Assembly: GCA_965226245.1 (NCBI GenBank)
Contig: CBDDCL010000015.1
Coordinates: 2,232,001 to 2,296,000 of the forward strand
Length of the DNA stretch: 64,000 nt
Origin: CBDCYS01 sp965226245
GTDB lineage: Bacteria; Acidobacteriota; Terriglobia; Bryobacterales; UBA6623
Direction: 5' to 3'
Part shown: positions 15,956 to 25,642 of the stretch, in pieces
How positions within the stretch are numbered: the first letter of the stretch is position 1
Layout: each line of letters opens with the position of its first letter
Notes under the pieces: generated by a model
Seen by the model: only the letters and a program-made list of their open reading frames with translations
The model's database searches: none
Told to the model about the DNA's origin: nothing
Translations under genes and position numbers: made by a program

Positions 15956-18682
15956 GTGAGAATCCAACTTCATCCGAAGCCCATCAACACGGTCAGCCCC
16001 GCCTGGCGGCCTTTGCCTGCCCTCCGCTCTTTCGAGTCTGAGATCCTTACGGCCCTCTGTATCACTGGGCCGCTTGTCTGGCTTGTTTGGCGGCGAGGCG
16101 GAGTAGATACATTCGACCAGGCGGCCGTTTTCGGTTGGATCCTGCTGGTCTTCGGACTCCTCGCCCTTTTCCGGCCCAACCGGCTCACGCGCGTCCGCTG
16201 GCCGCTCGCGCTGCTGGCTGTTTTCCCGCTGCTGCAACTCGTCCCGCTCGGACCTTACAGAGAATATTTCCTGTCGAACTCCCAGCTAAGCCTGCTGGAA
16301 CAAGCGCACGCCGCCGGTATCCAGCCATTCAGCGCTTTGACCATCTACCCATACGCAACATTACAAACCGTGCTAGTCATCGCTGGCTGCTGCGGACTTT
16401 TCATCCTCACCCGTTCCATGGTCTCGCGGTCGGAGCGCAGCTTCCTGATTTGCGCCGTAATTCTGTTCGCAATAGCCATGGCGGAGTCCGCCAGCGGCCT
16501 CGAGCAGTACCTCCGCGCTCAGGTGGAGGACGCAGCCAGATTCACGGGCGCCCATGGCACGTTCGTCAACAAGAACCACTTTAGCGCCCTTCTGGAGGGC
16601 TGCTTTGGTCTGACGCTCGGTGTCTTGCTGGCCTGCCTCCCGAGAGCCAGGGGAGGCCAGCCATCACGCCAACGGCTCTGTGTCATGGCTGCTATCGCCG
16701 CCGGCGGTTGCCTGCTCGGTGTCGCCCTTTCCTATTCCAGAGCCGGGGTCGTCGTCATTCTCGCGATGGGCTTTGTTGCGGGAGTTATTGCCATCTCGAC
16801 AACACGTCGTCTTTCGACGGCGTTCGTCCCCGCAGCCGCCCTAACCGCCACGCTGGCAACCTTGCATGCGATGGGAGGCTGGAAAGAACGTTTCCTTGAT
16901 GTAGTGGACGCTCCAGCGCCGCCGGTCCGATTGTCAATTTGGCAAGACACATTGCGCGGCGCCCAAGACCATTGGCTGACCGGGTCCGGGCTGGGAACCT
17001 TTCCCTACGCCTTTCAGCGTTCTGCTATGTACCTGCCGCAAAAGACGGTGGACTACGCTCACAACGATTACCTTCAATGGCTTTTGGAGCTGGGGATTCC
17101 GGGAGCAGCACTACTCATAGGTTGCTTGGGCTTTGTCTTCATCACGACAATTCGGCGCATCCGCGGAACGCCAAGCCACTCCCGCCGGATGTACGCTATT
17201 GGCGCATTGCTCGGTGCGGGCGGCATTCTGACCCACGCCTGGGTTGATTTCCCCCTGCGGATCCCCGCCATCGCGGCCCTGACTTCCATGCTCTTGGGCT
17301 GCGCCTCGGGTTTGGCCTTGCTTGCCTCGCCCCGCAAGACCGCTTCATCGCAGAAAGTTCGCGGAGCAGGAACAGAGCCCCAGGCGCAAGCCTGGGGTCA
17401 ACTCCGCCAAACCCAACAATCATTCGAGAGTGCCAAATCTGCCCGCTTCGCGTCCGGCTTGTTCGGGTTAGGCTACGCTCTCCTGGCAGTCCTTCTCGCT
17501 AACGGAACCTTCGATGATTGGAACGCCGAAATTCACCATGCGGCCGGCCAACAAGCGTTCCACAAAGGACACCTAGCGGAAGCCGCTCATGCCTGGAATC
17601 TTGCCCTATCGGCAAACCCGCGGGCCGCTGCAATATGGCTCAAGCGCGCCGAGCTGGCTGATGCCGCCGGTGATGTGGAGAGCGCTGTCAGGTACGCCGA
17701 AATCGCCGGGCGGCTCGAACCATTCACCTTGCGTGTCGAATGGCCGCTGGCTCATTTTCGCCTCAAAGCAGGAGCCGGGGATCGGGCGGCTCTCGGCTTA
17801 AGAACCATAGCCGCCGGCCTCCCCCCCCTGCGCCCAGCGGTTTTACAAGCAGCTTGGGCCGCCGGCCTCGACGCGGAGAGCATCGCCGATCTCAGCGTGC
17901 GGTGTGATCAAAAGAGCTTCGCCGGGTATGTAGCGTTTCTAGCCCGGCGCGAGGACTGGGCTGGAATCATCCCGGCAGCGGAAGCCCTGTCCGCGGGATG
18001 CGCCCCGTTCCTTTCGGCGGAGGCGCTACGGCCTGCTTTCGATCGCCTGTTCGAAGCCGATCAGGGAGGAGTGCAAAAAAAGTTGTGGGGCGTCGTGGGA
18101 AAATCTCAGCCCCTGCCAAGAGCACGCTCGAATGTCCTGACAACATCCGCAACAACCGGCTGGCCACTGCCGCAGCCACAAGCTCGGGGCTTGGGTTGGA
18201 TCGCGAGGCCCGCCGCCGGCGTGACAGTTTCCAATTCCCGAGACAGAACCGGCTCCGCGCTCCTATTGGTGGAGTTCAAACAACCCCGCAACATCCACTA
18301 CCGCCACTTGACCCGCGACTTCAGCGTGAAACCGGAGCTAGCCTACTCCCTGCAAGCGGAAGTCAGAACCGAACAGCTCCGGGGCAGCGAAGGCATCCGG
18401 GTCATGGTGAGTTCTCCCAAGCGGTTCATCACCTCCTCGCGACCAATCGCGAAAACCACGCCATGGCGGGCTGTGACGCTGGAGTTCGTCACCGAGCCCG
18501 GCGAAAAAATCATCAGAGTGGTCATCGCGCGCAACCGCGGTCAACGGCCCGGCAACCTGATAACGGGGAAGTTTTTCCTGAGAAACCTCAACCTGCGCCA
18601 GCAACCGCCTCGGCGAAGAATCCTGAACCGTCTTGAGGAACGCCCCAAGCACATTCAGCCCTCCGCCGCGGGCTCAATCTAG
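15956..18682 (+). CDS. O-antigen ligase/polymerase-like membrane protein with TPR region
   Basis: A 908-residue protein. Residues about 25-450 hold ten or more hydrophobic segments. The Wzy_C/O-antigen ligase signature is AHNDYLQWLLELGIPG (about residue 366). The extracytoplasmic part includes TPR-like repeats (QQAFHKGHLAEAAHAWNLAL, then IWLKRAELADAAGDVESAVR, about 520-590) and a C-terminal beta-rich part. Such proteins join or polymerise surface glycans at the periplasmic face. A 33-bp palindromic dispersed repeat is translated in-frame near residue 475. The start is a GTG (15956); a later start is possible because the first 25 residues are not conserved-looking. Confidence 0.8.
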   Translation: MRIQLHPKPINTVSPAWRPLPALRSFESEILTALCITGPLVWLVWRRGGVDTFDQAAVFGWILLVFGLLALFRPNRLTRVRWPLALLAVFPLLQLVPLGPYREYFLSNSQLSLLEQAHAAGIQPFSALTIYPYATLQTVLVIAGCCGLFILTRSMVSRSERSFLICAVILFAIAMAESASGLEQYLRAQVEDAARFTGAHGTFVNKNHFSALLEGCFGLTLGVLLACLPRARGGQPSRQRLCVMAAIAAGGCLLGVALSYSRAGVVVILAMGFVAGVIAISTTRRLSTAFVPAAALTATLATLHAMGGWKERFLDVVDAPAPPVRLSIWQDTLRGAQDHWLTGSGLGTFPYAFQRSAMYLPQKTVDYAHNDYLQWLLELGIPGAALLIGCLGFVFITTIRRIRGTPSHSRRMYAIGALLGAGGILTHAWVDFPLRIPAIAALTSMLLGCASGLALLASPRKTASSQKVRGAGTEPQAQAWGQLRQTQQSFESAKSARFASGLFGLGYALLAVLLANGTFDDWNAEIHHAAGQQAFHKGHLAEAAHAWNLALSANPRAAAIWLKRAELADAAGDVESAVRYAEIAGRLEPFTLRVEWPLAHFRLKAGAGDRAALGLRTIAAGLPPLRPAVLQAAWAAGLDAESIADLSVRCDQKSFAGYVAFLARREDWAGIIPAAEALSAGCAPFLSAEALRPAFDRLFEADQGGVQKKLWGVVGKSQPLPRARSNVLTTSATTGWPLPQPQARGLGWIARPAAGVTVSNSRDRTGSALLLVEFKQPRNIHYRHLTRDFSVKPELAYSLQAEVRTEQLRGSEGIRVMVSSPKRFITSSRPIAKTTPWRAVTLEFVTEPGEKIIRVVIARNRGQRPGNLITGKFFLRNLNLRQQPPRRRILNRLEERPKHIQPSAAGSI
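17366..17398. repeat. Palindromic repeat inside the ligase gene
   Basis: The arms CCCCAGGC (17378-17385) and GCCTGGGG (17390-17397) flank a GCAA loop. A nearly identical 33-bp unit in reverse orientation lies in the intergenic region at 48446-48478 with a TTCC loop. Here it adds the residues TEPQAQAWG to the protein without breaking the frame. Confidence 0.75.
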
Positions 18683-18729
18683 CGCAGTTCTCAAGTTCGG
18701 ATCTTTGTCCAACGGGGAACGCTTCGGCG

Positions 18730-18845
18730 TGAGGTGGCGCAAGCTCTTAGCTTGCCGCGTCGACACTCGTGTCGACGCTCGGCTGGTAGGCAGACCATGC
18801 CGACCCAGGCTGACAGCCCGTTTTCAACGGGCTTCTCCTGAAAGC
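18730..18845. repeat. Dispersed palindromic repeat, copy 2
   Basis: Same order of elements as 4771-4920: GCAAGCTCTTAGCTTGC, a variable stem (here CGTCGACACTCGTGTCGACG), then CAGCCCGTTTTCAACGGGCT. It fills most of the gap 18683-18977, in which I see no gene. Confidence 0.7.
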
Positions 18846-18977
18846 CGGGACCGATTAGGTTGCCGTATTATTGGCGAGCTACATCAGGGAAAGCACTCCA
18901 GTGCTCGTTACCTGACGGCGTCCGGCGACTGCCCCGCAGCCGCCATCACCGGGAGGCGACCCCGCTGGATGACCGCC

Positions 18978-19331
18978 CTAGTAGTTGTCCCACTTGTCTT
19001 TTCGGCGCTGGGAACCCTTGTGACCGCGCTTGCCCCGGTTCTCCTGAAAGCCACCGCCGGCCTCCATTGGCGGCCGGGCGGAAGGAACTTTGGGACGGGC
19101 TTCGTTTACGACAAGAGCGCGGCCCATCATATCTTTTCCGTTGCAGGCCTCAATGGCGCTCACTGCCTGCTCTTGGTCTTCGATTTCGACAAAGCCAAAC
19201 CCGCGCGCTTGTCCGGAAAAGCGGTCGCGGGCCAGAAAGACACTGGCAAGGGTCGCTCCCGCTTCGGTGAACACTGCCTCGATATCCGCCTCGGTGGCGC
19301 TGTAGGGCAGGTTCCCTACGTAAAGCTTCAT
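18978..19331 (-). CDS. Single RRM RNA-binding protein
   Basis: A 117-residue RNA-recognition-motif protein: RNP2 LYVGNL at residues 3-8 and RNP1 RGFGFVEI at 43-50, followed by a basic, glycine-rich tail (GGGFQENRGKRGHKGSQRRK). Bacterial proteins of this type are small cold-induced or RNA-remodelling factors. I place the start at ATG 19331 because GAAGGAGG sits at proper distance before it; a longer frame up to 19460 has no ribosome binding site. It would bind single-stranded RNA in the cytoplasm. Confidence 0.92.
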   Translation of the reverse strand: MKLYVGNLPYSATEADIEAVFTEAGATLASVFLARDRFSGQARGFGFVEIEDQEQAVSAIEACNGKDMMGRALVVNEARPKVPSARPPMEAGGGFQENRGKRGHKGSQRRKDKWDNY

Positions 19332-19566
19332 GTCCGTACAACCTCCTTCAAGAGCAGGCTTGCCAGCTCCTGAGTAATGAGACTGAAGAAGAAAAAGAGG
19401 AGAACCGGAGGTGCGGGAAACCGACCGAAGATAAAATGGTGCAACTCCATCCGTCGACAATCAGGCTCATGGTCTCAGACGGCACACGCAAAGTCAAACC
19501 TTGACAGAGTCACTGCCGCTGCCAAGTGATAATGTCCTAAATGTGCCAAGTAGAAATGTCCTTTAG

Positions 19567-19792
19567 GCCCAATACTGTCCACATAGAGCCTTGCAGTCGC
19601 GGATAGAGTTCTTGAGCCGCGAAGCGGCGCAGGATCGTAGCCCATGGGTGGAGCGAAGCGGAACCCTGGGTGGGGTAACGCCCAATACTGTCCACCTAGA
19701 GCCTTGCAGTTGCGCATAGAGCTCTTGAGCCGCGAAGCGGCGCAGGATCGTAGCCCATGGGTGGAGCGAAGCGGAACCCTGGGTGGGGTAAC
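19567..19792. repeat. Two tandem 113-bp repeat units
   Basis: Unit 1 is 19567-19679 and unit 2 is 19680-19792; they differ at only a few bases. Each begins GCCCAATACTGTCCAC and ends with the dispersed element CCCATGGGTGGAGCGAAGC followed by GGAACCCTGGGTGGGGTAAC. The second half recurs at 48073-48140 and 62139-62205 in reverse orientation. No gene is supported in 19332-19834. Confidence 0.9.
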
Positions 19793-19834
19793 CTATGAAA
19801 GGGCAACCCCGAAGGGGTGCAGGAAAAAAAACAG

Positions 19835-20861
19835 ATGGGGTATTTAGTTGACTCCAGTAGCCACTACATCTTGGGGGTGGGGGTGCCGGCCCTGGTGGCC
19901 TCGACCATTGTCTTATAGGGAGCAGGGTCGGCGGCGACCGCCTGCTGGAGGAGGCGATAGAAAAGTTTGCCGCGCGACCGTGAGGTCCGCCGGTTGAAGC
20001 GGAACGTGAACTCGTCCAGGTAGTAGTCCAAATACTCGTGACTGACAGCCCCCTGGTGGGTCCCCAACAGCCAGCGCTTTAGCAGAGAGGCGACACGATG
20101 GACTCTCGGCAGCAGCTTACTCGCCGATTGCCGCTTCCCGCGCAGCACGGTGACTTCATGGCGGTATCCTTTGTTCTCCAATCCCGCATAGCCTTCCCAG
20201 CCGTCGGTGTGCACGAGGCTGCCAGGTTGGATAGCTTCTTCGACAAAGGCTTCCAAGCTCGCCGCTGAGGCATCCGCGATCCGACGGAGCCGGATGCGAC
20301 CCATACCGCGCCCATCCTCCTCGGCAGCAACCGCAACTAACGCTTTGCCAACCATTTCGCGACCTCGGACGCCCTCTTCGACTCCGCCCACATACGTTTC
20401 GTCCACCTCCACCCGGCCGACCAGCCGATTGCGACCGGGGCGCACCATGGCGCGGCGGAACTTGTGCAGCCAGGTCCAGGCGGTTACATAGCTACCCAAA
20501 CCCAAGACCCGCTGCAACTCCAGCGCGCTGGCCCCGCCTTTTTGCGTTGTCACCCACCAAGCCGCCCGGAACCACAACGTCAAGGGCTTGCGGGTGTCCT
20601 GGAAAATCGTGCCCGCCGTCACCGAGGCCTGGTAACCGCAGTCGGCGCAGAGCAGCAGATTGCGTTTGCTGGCCCATGAGGACTGGATCCCACAGCGCGG
20701 GCACACGAACCCCTCCGGCCAGCGCAGCTTCAGCAGGTACTCCCGGCACGCCTCCTCGGTCGAGAATCGAGCTTCCAACTCGACGAGGTTTCGGGGGTAG
20801 TCCTCCTTCATGCCCCCAACCACAACATATTGTGGCTACTGGAGTCAACTAAATACCCCAT
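19835..20861 (-). mobile_element. IS1595-family insertion sequence, copy 1
   Basis: A 1027-bp element with 30-bp perfect terminal inverted repeats that begin ATGGGGTATTTAGTTGACTC. It is flanked by an 8-bp direct repeat AAAAACAG (19827-19834 and 20862-20869), expected for this family. It carries one transposase gene on the minus strand. An identical copy in the opposite orientation lies at 25643-26669. Confidence 0.93.
19864..20823 (-). CDS. IS1595-family transposase, copy 1
   Basis: A 319-residue transposase. An N-terminal zinc ribbon has CPRC (Cys41, Cys44) and CADC (Cys59, Cys62). The catalytic part contains VEVDETYVGG, VHTDGWEGY and a late FRFNRRTS segment, consistent with the DDN/DDE site of IS1595 (ISXO2-like) enzymes. 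The frame opens at a GTG (20823); an ATG five codons later (20811) is a likely alternative. The protein is identical to that of copy 2 at 25681-26640, so both copies appear recent and intact. Confidence 0.93.
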   Translation of the reverse strand: MVGGMKEDYPRNLVELEARFSTEEACREYLLKLRWPEGFVCPRCGIQSSWASKRNLLLCADCGYQASVTAGTIFQDTRKPLTLWFRAAWWVTTQKGGASALELQRVLGLGSYVTAWTWLHKFRRAMVRPGRNRLVGRVEVDETYVGGVEEGVRGREMVGKALVAVAAEEDGRGMGRIRLRRIADASAASLEAFVEEAIQPGSLVHTDGWEGYAGLENKGYRHEVTVLRGKRQSASKLLPRVHRVASLLKRWLLGTHQGAVSHEYLDYYLDEFTFRFNRRTSRSRGKLFYRLLQQAVAADPAPYKTMVEATRAGTPTPKM

Positions 20862-21020
20862 AAAAACAGTATGATTCTGGCGGCGGATCCAGCCCTCTTG
20901 CTCGGAAAGAAATACAACGACTTGGGCGAACGAAACCATTAAAGTCGACAGTATTGCCTTTAACCTAAAAACGGCGGTTGAATTGGCGGCTCAGGGGGCA
21001 AGTGGTTGATACTGTGGGTG

Positions 21021-22774
21021 ATGTCGAAATCACGAGGCGCAATACAGCTTCACCCGCTGGGGGAGCCCCAAAATGCCATCGCAAAGCAGAGCCGTGGCAG
21101 CCAGGCGCTGGACACCTACGGCGGCAAGGTGCATCTGCGCTGGGACGCCGGCGCGGCGGTGACCGCCTACGGGCAGATGCCCTACTTCATCGAGTTTCTT
21201 AAAACCGCCGGGTTGTTCGACGACTGGGTCGCCGCTTGTCCGCTCGACTACCGCAGCCCCAATGCTCCGGCGGTGCGCGACGTGTTGGGCGCCCTGCTGC
21301 TGAGCCTGCTGGCGGGACATCGCCGCTACGCGCACATCAGCTCGATCCGCGGCGATGGAGTCAACCCGGAATTGCTGGGGATGAGCAAGGTTCGTCAGCG
21401 AAGACTCGGCGCGGCGGGCCTTTCAACCTAAAAACGGCAGTTGGACGTTCTAGCATTCGTTGTAACATATTGAAAGAACGTATCTTATGTGCTGATATTG
21501 CAACTGCGGAGCAATTGCAATCTTCACCCGCCGGTCCCCGATGACACTCGGGTCCAACTGACGTCTCGTCACAAGGTTGGGGCGGTTCGAAGACGACTAA
21601 CTGCCGTTTTTAGGTTCAAAGGGCCGACGAGAAGGCTTGCAGCAGCTGGCTGCGCGAGCATCTGCGGCGAACCTACGAGGCGCTGCTGGAAGAGCCCTGG
21701 ATCCTCGACGTCGACTCCAGCGTCAAGCCGCTCTACGGGCGCCAGCAGGGCGCCAAGCGCGGTTACAACCCGGGCAAGCCGGGGCGTCCTTCGCACGTCT
21801 ACCACACTTACTTCGTGGCCAACTTGCGGCTGCTGCTGGAAGTGGAAATGCAGCCGGGCAACCAGACGGCGTCCTCGTATGCGCAGCCGCAGTTGTGGAA
21901 GTTTATCGACGGCTTGGAACCCGGGCAGCGTCCGGCGCTGCTGCGCGGAGATATCGGCTGGGGGACGGAGCGGATGATGCTGGGCGCCGCACAGCGCGAG
22001 CTTCCTTATTTATTCAAATTGCGGCAGAGCCGGGGCGTGAAGGGACTGTTGGAGAGGTTGTTTCGCAGCGAGGAATGGGAGTCGGCGGGCAAAGGCTGGC
22101 AAGCGATCCGCACGGAGTTGATGCTGGAAGGCTGCAGCCGGTCCCGGCCGCTGGTGGTGTTGCGGCGCCAGATTCGCAACGATCTGGCCCTCACTCAGCC
22201 CGACCCGGCGGCGCCGCAACAGCTCTCGTTGGGGTTGGCGGAAATCGTCGGCCAGGGTGTGCTCTATGAGTACGTGGTGCTGCTGAGTTCGCTCGACGAA
22301 GAGGTGGCGACGATCGCGCAGCACTATCGCGACCGGGCGGACGCGGAGAACAACTTTGACGAATTGAAGAACCAATGGAGTTGGTCGGGATTCACGACCC
22401 AGGACCTGCTGCGTTGTCAGGTGCTGGCGCGCATCGGGGCGCTGGTGTACAACTGGTGGACGCTGTTTACGCGGCTGGCGATCCCCGACAAGCATGGCGA
22501 GGCGATCACGACGCGTCCGCTGCTGCTGCACGGCATTGCCCGGCGGACGCGCCACGGCCACCAAACCACGGTAACGATTACCAGCTTGCACGCCAGGGCG
22601 CGGCAGATGAAGGCGGCTTTGCAGCGGGGGAGCGCCTTTCTGCAATGGGTGCGAGCAACTGCGGAGCAGTTGACCCGAGCCCAACGCTGGCGACTGATTC
22701 TGAGCTGGATTTTCCGCCAATTTCTCCACGGCAGAGTCCTCGGCGGCCCCTTGTATGTCACCGATGCCCCCTAG
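21021..22774 (+). pseudogene. IS1380-family transposase, broken by a frameshift and a MITE
   Basis: The gene starts MSKSRGAIQLHPLGEPQ at ATG 21021. Compared with the copy at 62624, one extra T near 21391 shifts the frame (GMSKV then RQRRLG instead of VSEDSARRAF). The MITE then interrupts it at 21427. The 3' part from 21620 encodes the rest: ILDVDSSVKPLYG and LLRGDIGWGTE carry the two Asp residues, and ADAENNFDELKNQW carries the Glu of the DDE site. It should be inactive, though it could be mobilised by an intact copy. Confidence 0.88.
21427..21614. mobile_element. 188-bp MITE derived from the surrounding IS1380-type element
   Basis: Begins CCTAAAAACGGCAGTT and ends AACTGCCGTTTTTAGG, the same ends as the host IS. 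A 5-bp duplication TTCAA flanks it (21422-21426 and 21615-21619), and the uninterrupted target is seen in the copy at about 63027-63031. It holds no gene. These facts make it a non-autonomous derivative that jumped into its own parent. Confidence 0.9.
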
Positions 22775-22791
22775 CAACTGCCGTTTTTAGG

Positions 22792-23254
22792 TTCATCACC
22801 GCCAGCCATTACTGACGCCGGCGGTGGCGCGAGTTTCTCGATTTCATGAACCAACTGGTCGATCTCTACGAAGGAGGCCGTGGCGGTCGAACCGACACCC
22901 TACCGCTCGATAGGTTACGTGGCACGTTGAGGGCGTGGGTTGGGTGCGGATTCCGAGGGAAAACGATCAGCATTCCGAACTGGTGCCGATCACGATTCCG
23001 AGCTGATGCCGATCGCTCATTCCGATCGCATGCCGATCAGAAAGCGGCGGTTTTCGGAATGGGTGTCTGTATCAGCACCACGTGCCGCTGGAGCAGATGC
23101 GTTACGATTCCTTCGAAGAGTGGACCCGCCCAAGTCAGTGTGGCATCCACATCGACGACCACTGCGGCACCGCCTTCCGAATCCTGCCGTTCCGGAAGCA
23201 AGCCGGCTGTGGATTCCGCTCCCGCTATAGCTGTAGGGGTGACTCACTCCAAGC
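22792..23254. other. IS debris: IS630-like remnant and a four-unit repeat array
   Basis: Just after the IS1380 element, about 22824-22884, the residues RRRWREFLDFMNQLVDLYEGG resemble an internal segment of IS630-type transposases (weak). At 22950-23038 lie four units of 22-24 bp, each ATTCCGA followed about 9 bases later by GATC; three share TGCCGATC. Arrays of this type occur at ends of IS21-family elements, but no istA/istB is present. No intact gene is seen. Confidence 0.5.
22950..23038. repeat. Array of four ~23-bp degenerate repeats
   Basis: Units start at 22950, 22972, 22995 and 23019 with consensus ATTCCGAxxxxxTGCCGATC. The middle five bases vary. I interpret it as a solo IS21-type end; the assignment is inference. 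Confidence 0.65.
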
Positions 23255-25642
23255 TCACTTTCCATCGCGGTCGTCTTGCGTTGCCGGGGTCGAGAGAGCA
23301 ACCGTGCGTTCGTTGGGCACGGCACCAGTGACAATGCGGACGTCGCGAATGTCGATGTAATCTCCGGGAGAGGGATCGATCAGGCCAACCGCAAAATAGT
23401 CACGCTTGCGGACCTGACCGAAATCCCATGTCAGCGAGAGGTGTTGCCACCCCGGTGTGTCTCGTGCGTCGAGTTTCTGAGAAGCCACGAGGCCGTTCTC
23501 ATCAAAATCGTACAGATGCACGTTGCCGGAGGCAACCCCAAACCGTACGTTTGCTAGCAGCGCCAGGTTGGCCGCACTGGGTAGATCAGCGACGCGTCGA
23601 ATGACTGCCATCCACTTCATACGCTCTCGAGCCAAGAGGCGTAGAAAAGGGCCCTCGTCATCACGCAAAATCGCCGTCTCAGTCGCTCCGGACCCCCCGG
23701 CAGACCAGGACGGGTCGAGCTTACTGTCGGGAGCGAGAGCGCGCGCGACGGAGTAGTGATCCAGCAGTTCCCGCCGTGCTGCCTCTTCGACCCGCCAGCC
23801 AGTCTCCTCGAGGCGCAGAAGCAGACCACCTGGGCGGCCGCCAGGGCGCAGCCCACCAAGGTTAACCGCCCGGACAAGAGTGCCGGGTTTCCTCGAAGCG
23901 AGGCGCAACATTTTGCCCTCTTGACGCCACAAACCGAGGGGCCGATTGGATACCAGCAAGCTGGATTCATCCTCCAGTGTGCGCGCTTGAAGCGATGATT
24001 CGCTCGGTAGTGAGGGAAATCCTTTGAGCCGCTCAACGTACCACGCCTCTACTTCACCGGCCACGGTGCTCGCCCCGGGGGTTTCGGATTCGACGCGGTA
24101 GGCTACAACACTGTTCGTATTTTGGCCAATGAGGATGTAGTTGTGTTGACCCAATTGGGCGACAAAGTGCGCGACGGCGGGCTGCTCCAATGGCCCGAAG
24201 CTTTGCCAAACGATGAACTCTGGTGCCCGCCGCGTTTGCCACGGAATCTTCCAGAGGTCCTTTTCCTTTCCCATTGTCACGTGATGCCGGAATCCTCGGC
24301 CGTTCACGGTATACGGTGAAGACGCATAGGGGCTATCCCCGATCAAGAAAACTGTGCTGGGAGGGATGTTGAAAAGCGCTTCATTCACCGGCTCCCATTG
24401 GGGCAGCCAGAATGCGCGGTGGCCCTCGAAGACAGTGGAAGTGCAGAGCATAAGACCGAGAAACGACGTGTATAGAACCGCCCCCCGCAAAGCAGGCCGC
24501 CGCGCGGCTCGCAGTGCCATGGTTACAAGAAGAACCGCAGCCACGGCGACGGTGGCAAGCAGGACCAGGTCGGCCTTGCCCTGAGCAAACCGAATGACGC
24601 CCGGCCTAAACAGAAAATAGAGTACATAGAGGCGACTCAACAAACTGATCCAAAGCAGGATCGGTCCCAGTAGCGCTCCGGGGCGCCACCGAAGAAGCCC
24701 CAACACGATCCACATTTCGCTCAATAGCACCGTAGCCGTGGCATAACGTAAGCTCATCAAATCGCGGAGATAAAACCACTCTCCAGCCGCGTGGTCGTGT
24801 GCACTCCAAATAGATGCGGCATAAAGGACCCAGCCAATGAGAATCGGCAGTGTCAAAAGCTTGGTTCCTGATAAGGGCGCCCTTGCCACGAAGATCTTGT
24901 ACATCGAGCGTGCCGCGCAGACTACGCCTACGGTCAACACCGTAATTAGCATGGGCGGGAACAAAACGCCCGCGGGAAATCGTACGCTCTGCGGGTAGCT
25001 GACGGAGGGGAGGCCTAACAAGATGCGCCACAACTCGGGGTCACCCAGGCTCGACAGGATCGAGGTTCCGCTGAAGTCGATCCCAGGTATGAGCACCCAG
25101 CCGAAGAGCCGAATCCCGAGGGGCGAAAATGGATTGCCATACAGCAAAATGTTCTTGACGTAATAATGCCCGCTCGAAATCAGCACCGCCGCAGCCATTA
25201 GCGCAGCGATAGTAAGCCACCTGCGCCACTGGCTGGCGGCTCGCCGGGAAGTCACTGCCAGAGCTACGAACACAGAGGAAACGAGGAACGGGCCGGAAAA
25301 CTTGGTGCATGCAAAGGCCGCTCCCAGTGAAACAAGGAATATTGTCGCCGTCTCCGACTTAGCACCAGCAAAACAGACCAGGCCCAGGATGAAGCACAGA
25401 ATCCCGGCGTTGTAGATCATGTCGTTTTTCAACGTCATAACGCCCGATGGACCCGACCAGAAGAGCGGGAGGGCTGCTCCGTTCAGCGCCAACATTCCAG
25501 CCAAAGCGGGCGCCAAGCCGAGATGACGGGCCAAACTGTATCCCGCAAGGACTAACAAGACAACGGCTTGCAGAGACGGCCACCACAAGAAATGGTCAGA
25601 AGACGTCAAAACCAGGCTGGGCAAAAAACCCATTTCCCAGAA
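23255..25642 (-). pseudogene. GT-C-like membrane glycosyltransferase, C-terminal part (IS-split)
   Basis: This 3' portion encodes about 792 residues. The first half has many membrane segments and a SGHYYVKNILLYGNPFSPLG motif, common in large polytopic glycosyltransferase-like proteins. The second half is a soluble extracytoplasmic part with beta-rich segments. The IS1595 copy 2 separates it from its N-terminal part (26670-27171). Removing the IS and one copy of its 10-bp target repeat restores the reading frame through SFWEMGFLPS, giving a protein near 959 residues. It probably transfers a sugar from a lipid carrier to a surface molecule. It is inactive as it stands, unless a fragment restarts at the ATG near 25633. 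Confidence 0.8.

Larger units (their letters stand above)
20964..22791 (+). mobile_element. IS1380-type element, copy 1, with an internal MITE
   Basis: Ends are CCTAAAAACGGCGGTT on the left and AACTGCCGTTTTTAGG on the right. The CCTA-type terminus and the transposase match the IS1380 family. The element contains a 188-bp insertion (21427-21614) bearing the same ends. The flanking five bases (TTTAA and TTCAT) do not match as a target duplication, so one side may have been rearranged. A second copy begins at 62567. Confidence 0.85.

Noticed and set aside
22950..23038. CRISPR array
   Set aside because: Units are only about 23 bp, degenerate, with no spacers of regular length and no cas genes nearby.
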